Source: Saccharomycopsis crataegensis (lineage: Eukaryota > Ascomycota > Saccharomycetes > Ascoideales > Saccharomycopsidaceae). From it: a DNA stretch of 64,000 nucleotides. Shown piece after piece: positions 63,910 to 64,000 of the stretch (the first letter of the stretch is position 1; each line of letters begins with the position of its first letter). The DNA is taken from positions 4,030,001-4,094,000 of the forward strand of contig NW_027043829.1 in NCBI RefSeq assembly GCF_037102585.1, written 5' to 3'. The translations under genes were made by a program, and so were the position numbers. The notes below the pieces were generated by a model. It was not told where the DNA came from, ran no database searches, and was given only the letters and a program-made list of their open reading frames with translations.

Positions 63910-64000
63910 ATGGATATCTTTCAGGGATCTATCATCTCTGGTACGGATGTTGAAGGATTTGCTGCAGATATTAGATTTTGGCCATTAATGTTGGGTGTCT
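63910..64000 (+). CDS. Start of an unrecognised gene, cut by the window end
   Basis: From ATG 63910 the frame MDIFQGSIISGTDVEGFAAD, then IRFWPLMLGV, stays open to the window edge and reads like real coding sequence. Five codons in, ATCTTTCAG precedes GGA and could be a 3' splice site. If so, the upstream ORF at 63776 would be exon 1, with a phase-0 5' site GTTAAT at 63848 and a CTGAC branch point near 63881. I recognise no family. Confidence 0.4.
   Translation, partial: MDIFQGSIISGTDVEGFAADIRFWPLMLGV

Overview
The window is nuclear DNA from a budding yeast (Saccharomycotina). Genes are mostly single-exon and AT-rich. The products have close S. cerevisiae counterparts (Cdc27, Mdh1, Cct5, Ilv1, Sec61, Taf9, Srp101, Sam35, Cem1, Gsy1, Oxp1, Aim14, Ykt6, Mre11, Tap42, Lsm8, Mde1). 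The gene order is not one I recognise from S. cerevisiae. Leucine is written almost entirely with TTG, TTA, CTT and CTC. I found no in-frame CTG by eye in MDH1, ILV1, CCT5, SEC61 or GSY1, and the few CTG codons elsewhere often sit at variable or polar positions. This fits a CUG-reassigning clade (CUG-Ser type), but nothing in the window proves it, and I do not name a species.

Layout. 0-4.5 kb: 3' end of a PTC5-like phosphatase gene, CDC27 and MRX8. 4.9-5.1 kb: two tandem tRNA-Asn(GUU) genes. 6.5-9.3 kb: a protein that looks like the N-terminal half of mitochondrial Lon without its ATPase or protease. 9.6-13.3 kb: an atypical extended SDR and a leucine-rich-repeat protein. 14.7-24.8 kb: MDH1, CCT5, a secreted histidine acid phosphatase, ILV1, SEC61 and TAF9. 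25.2-26.0 kb: an unrecognised gene interrupted by one in-frame TGA. 26.4-31.4 kb: SRP101, SAM35 and CEM1, all on the minus strand. 31.4-36.1 kb: a 4.7-kb gene-free region. 36.1-37.7 kb: a transcription factor built from the metal-binding and AraC-type parts of bacterial Ada. 39.7-42 kb: GSY1. 42.7-47 kb: OXP1, with an intron near its start. 47.3-50.1 kb: a divergent Rab7-type GTPase head to head with AIM14. 50.6-64 kb: YKT6, MRE11, an ethanolamine kinase, TAP42, an ARMT1-like phosphatase, LSM8 (with a 3' intron), MDE1, an Mtr-type amino-acid permease and the start of an unrecognised gene at the right edge.

The genes are ordinary eukaryotic single-gene units, not operons. Functional threads are mitochondrial (PTC5, MRX8, MDH1, ILV1, SAM35, CEM1), ER and secretory (SEC61, SRP101, YKT6, the Rab), and amino-acid or sulfur metabolism (ILV1, OXP1, MDE1, the permease).

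The most unusual items are: (1) the Ada/AraC-type regulator behind a very long upstream region; (2) a 23-bp hairpin in that region, fully paired as plus-strand RNA only; (3) the protease-less Lon-like protein, with a tiny upstream ORF overlapping its start codon; (4) the gene split by a single in-frame TGA; (5) a probably dicistronic tRNA-Asn pair. I saw no transposons, LTR elements, viral remnants or CRISPR arrays.
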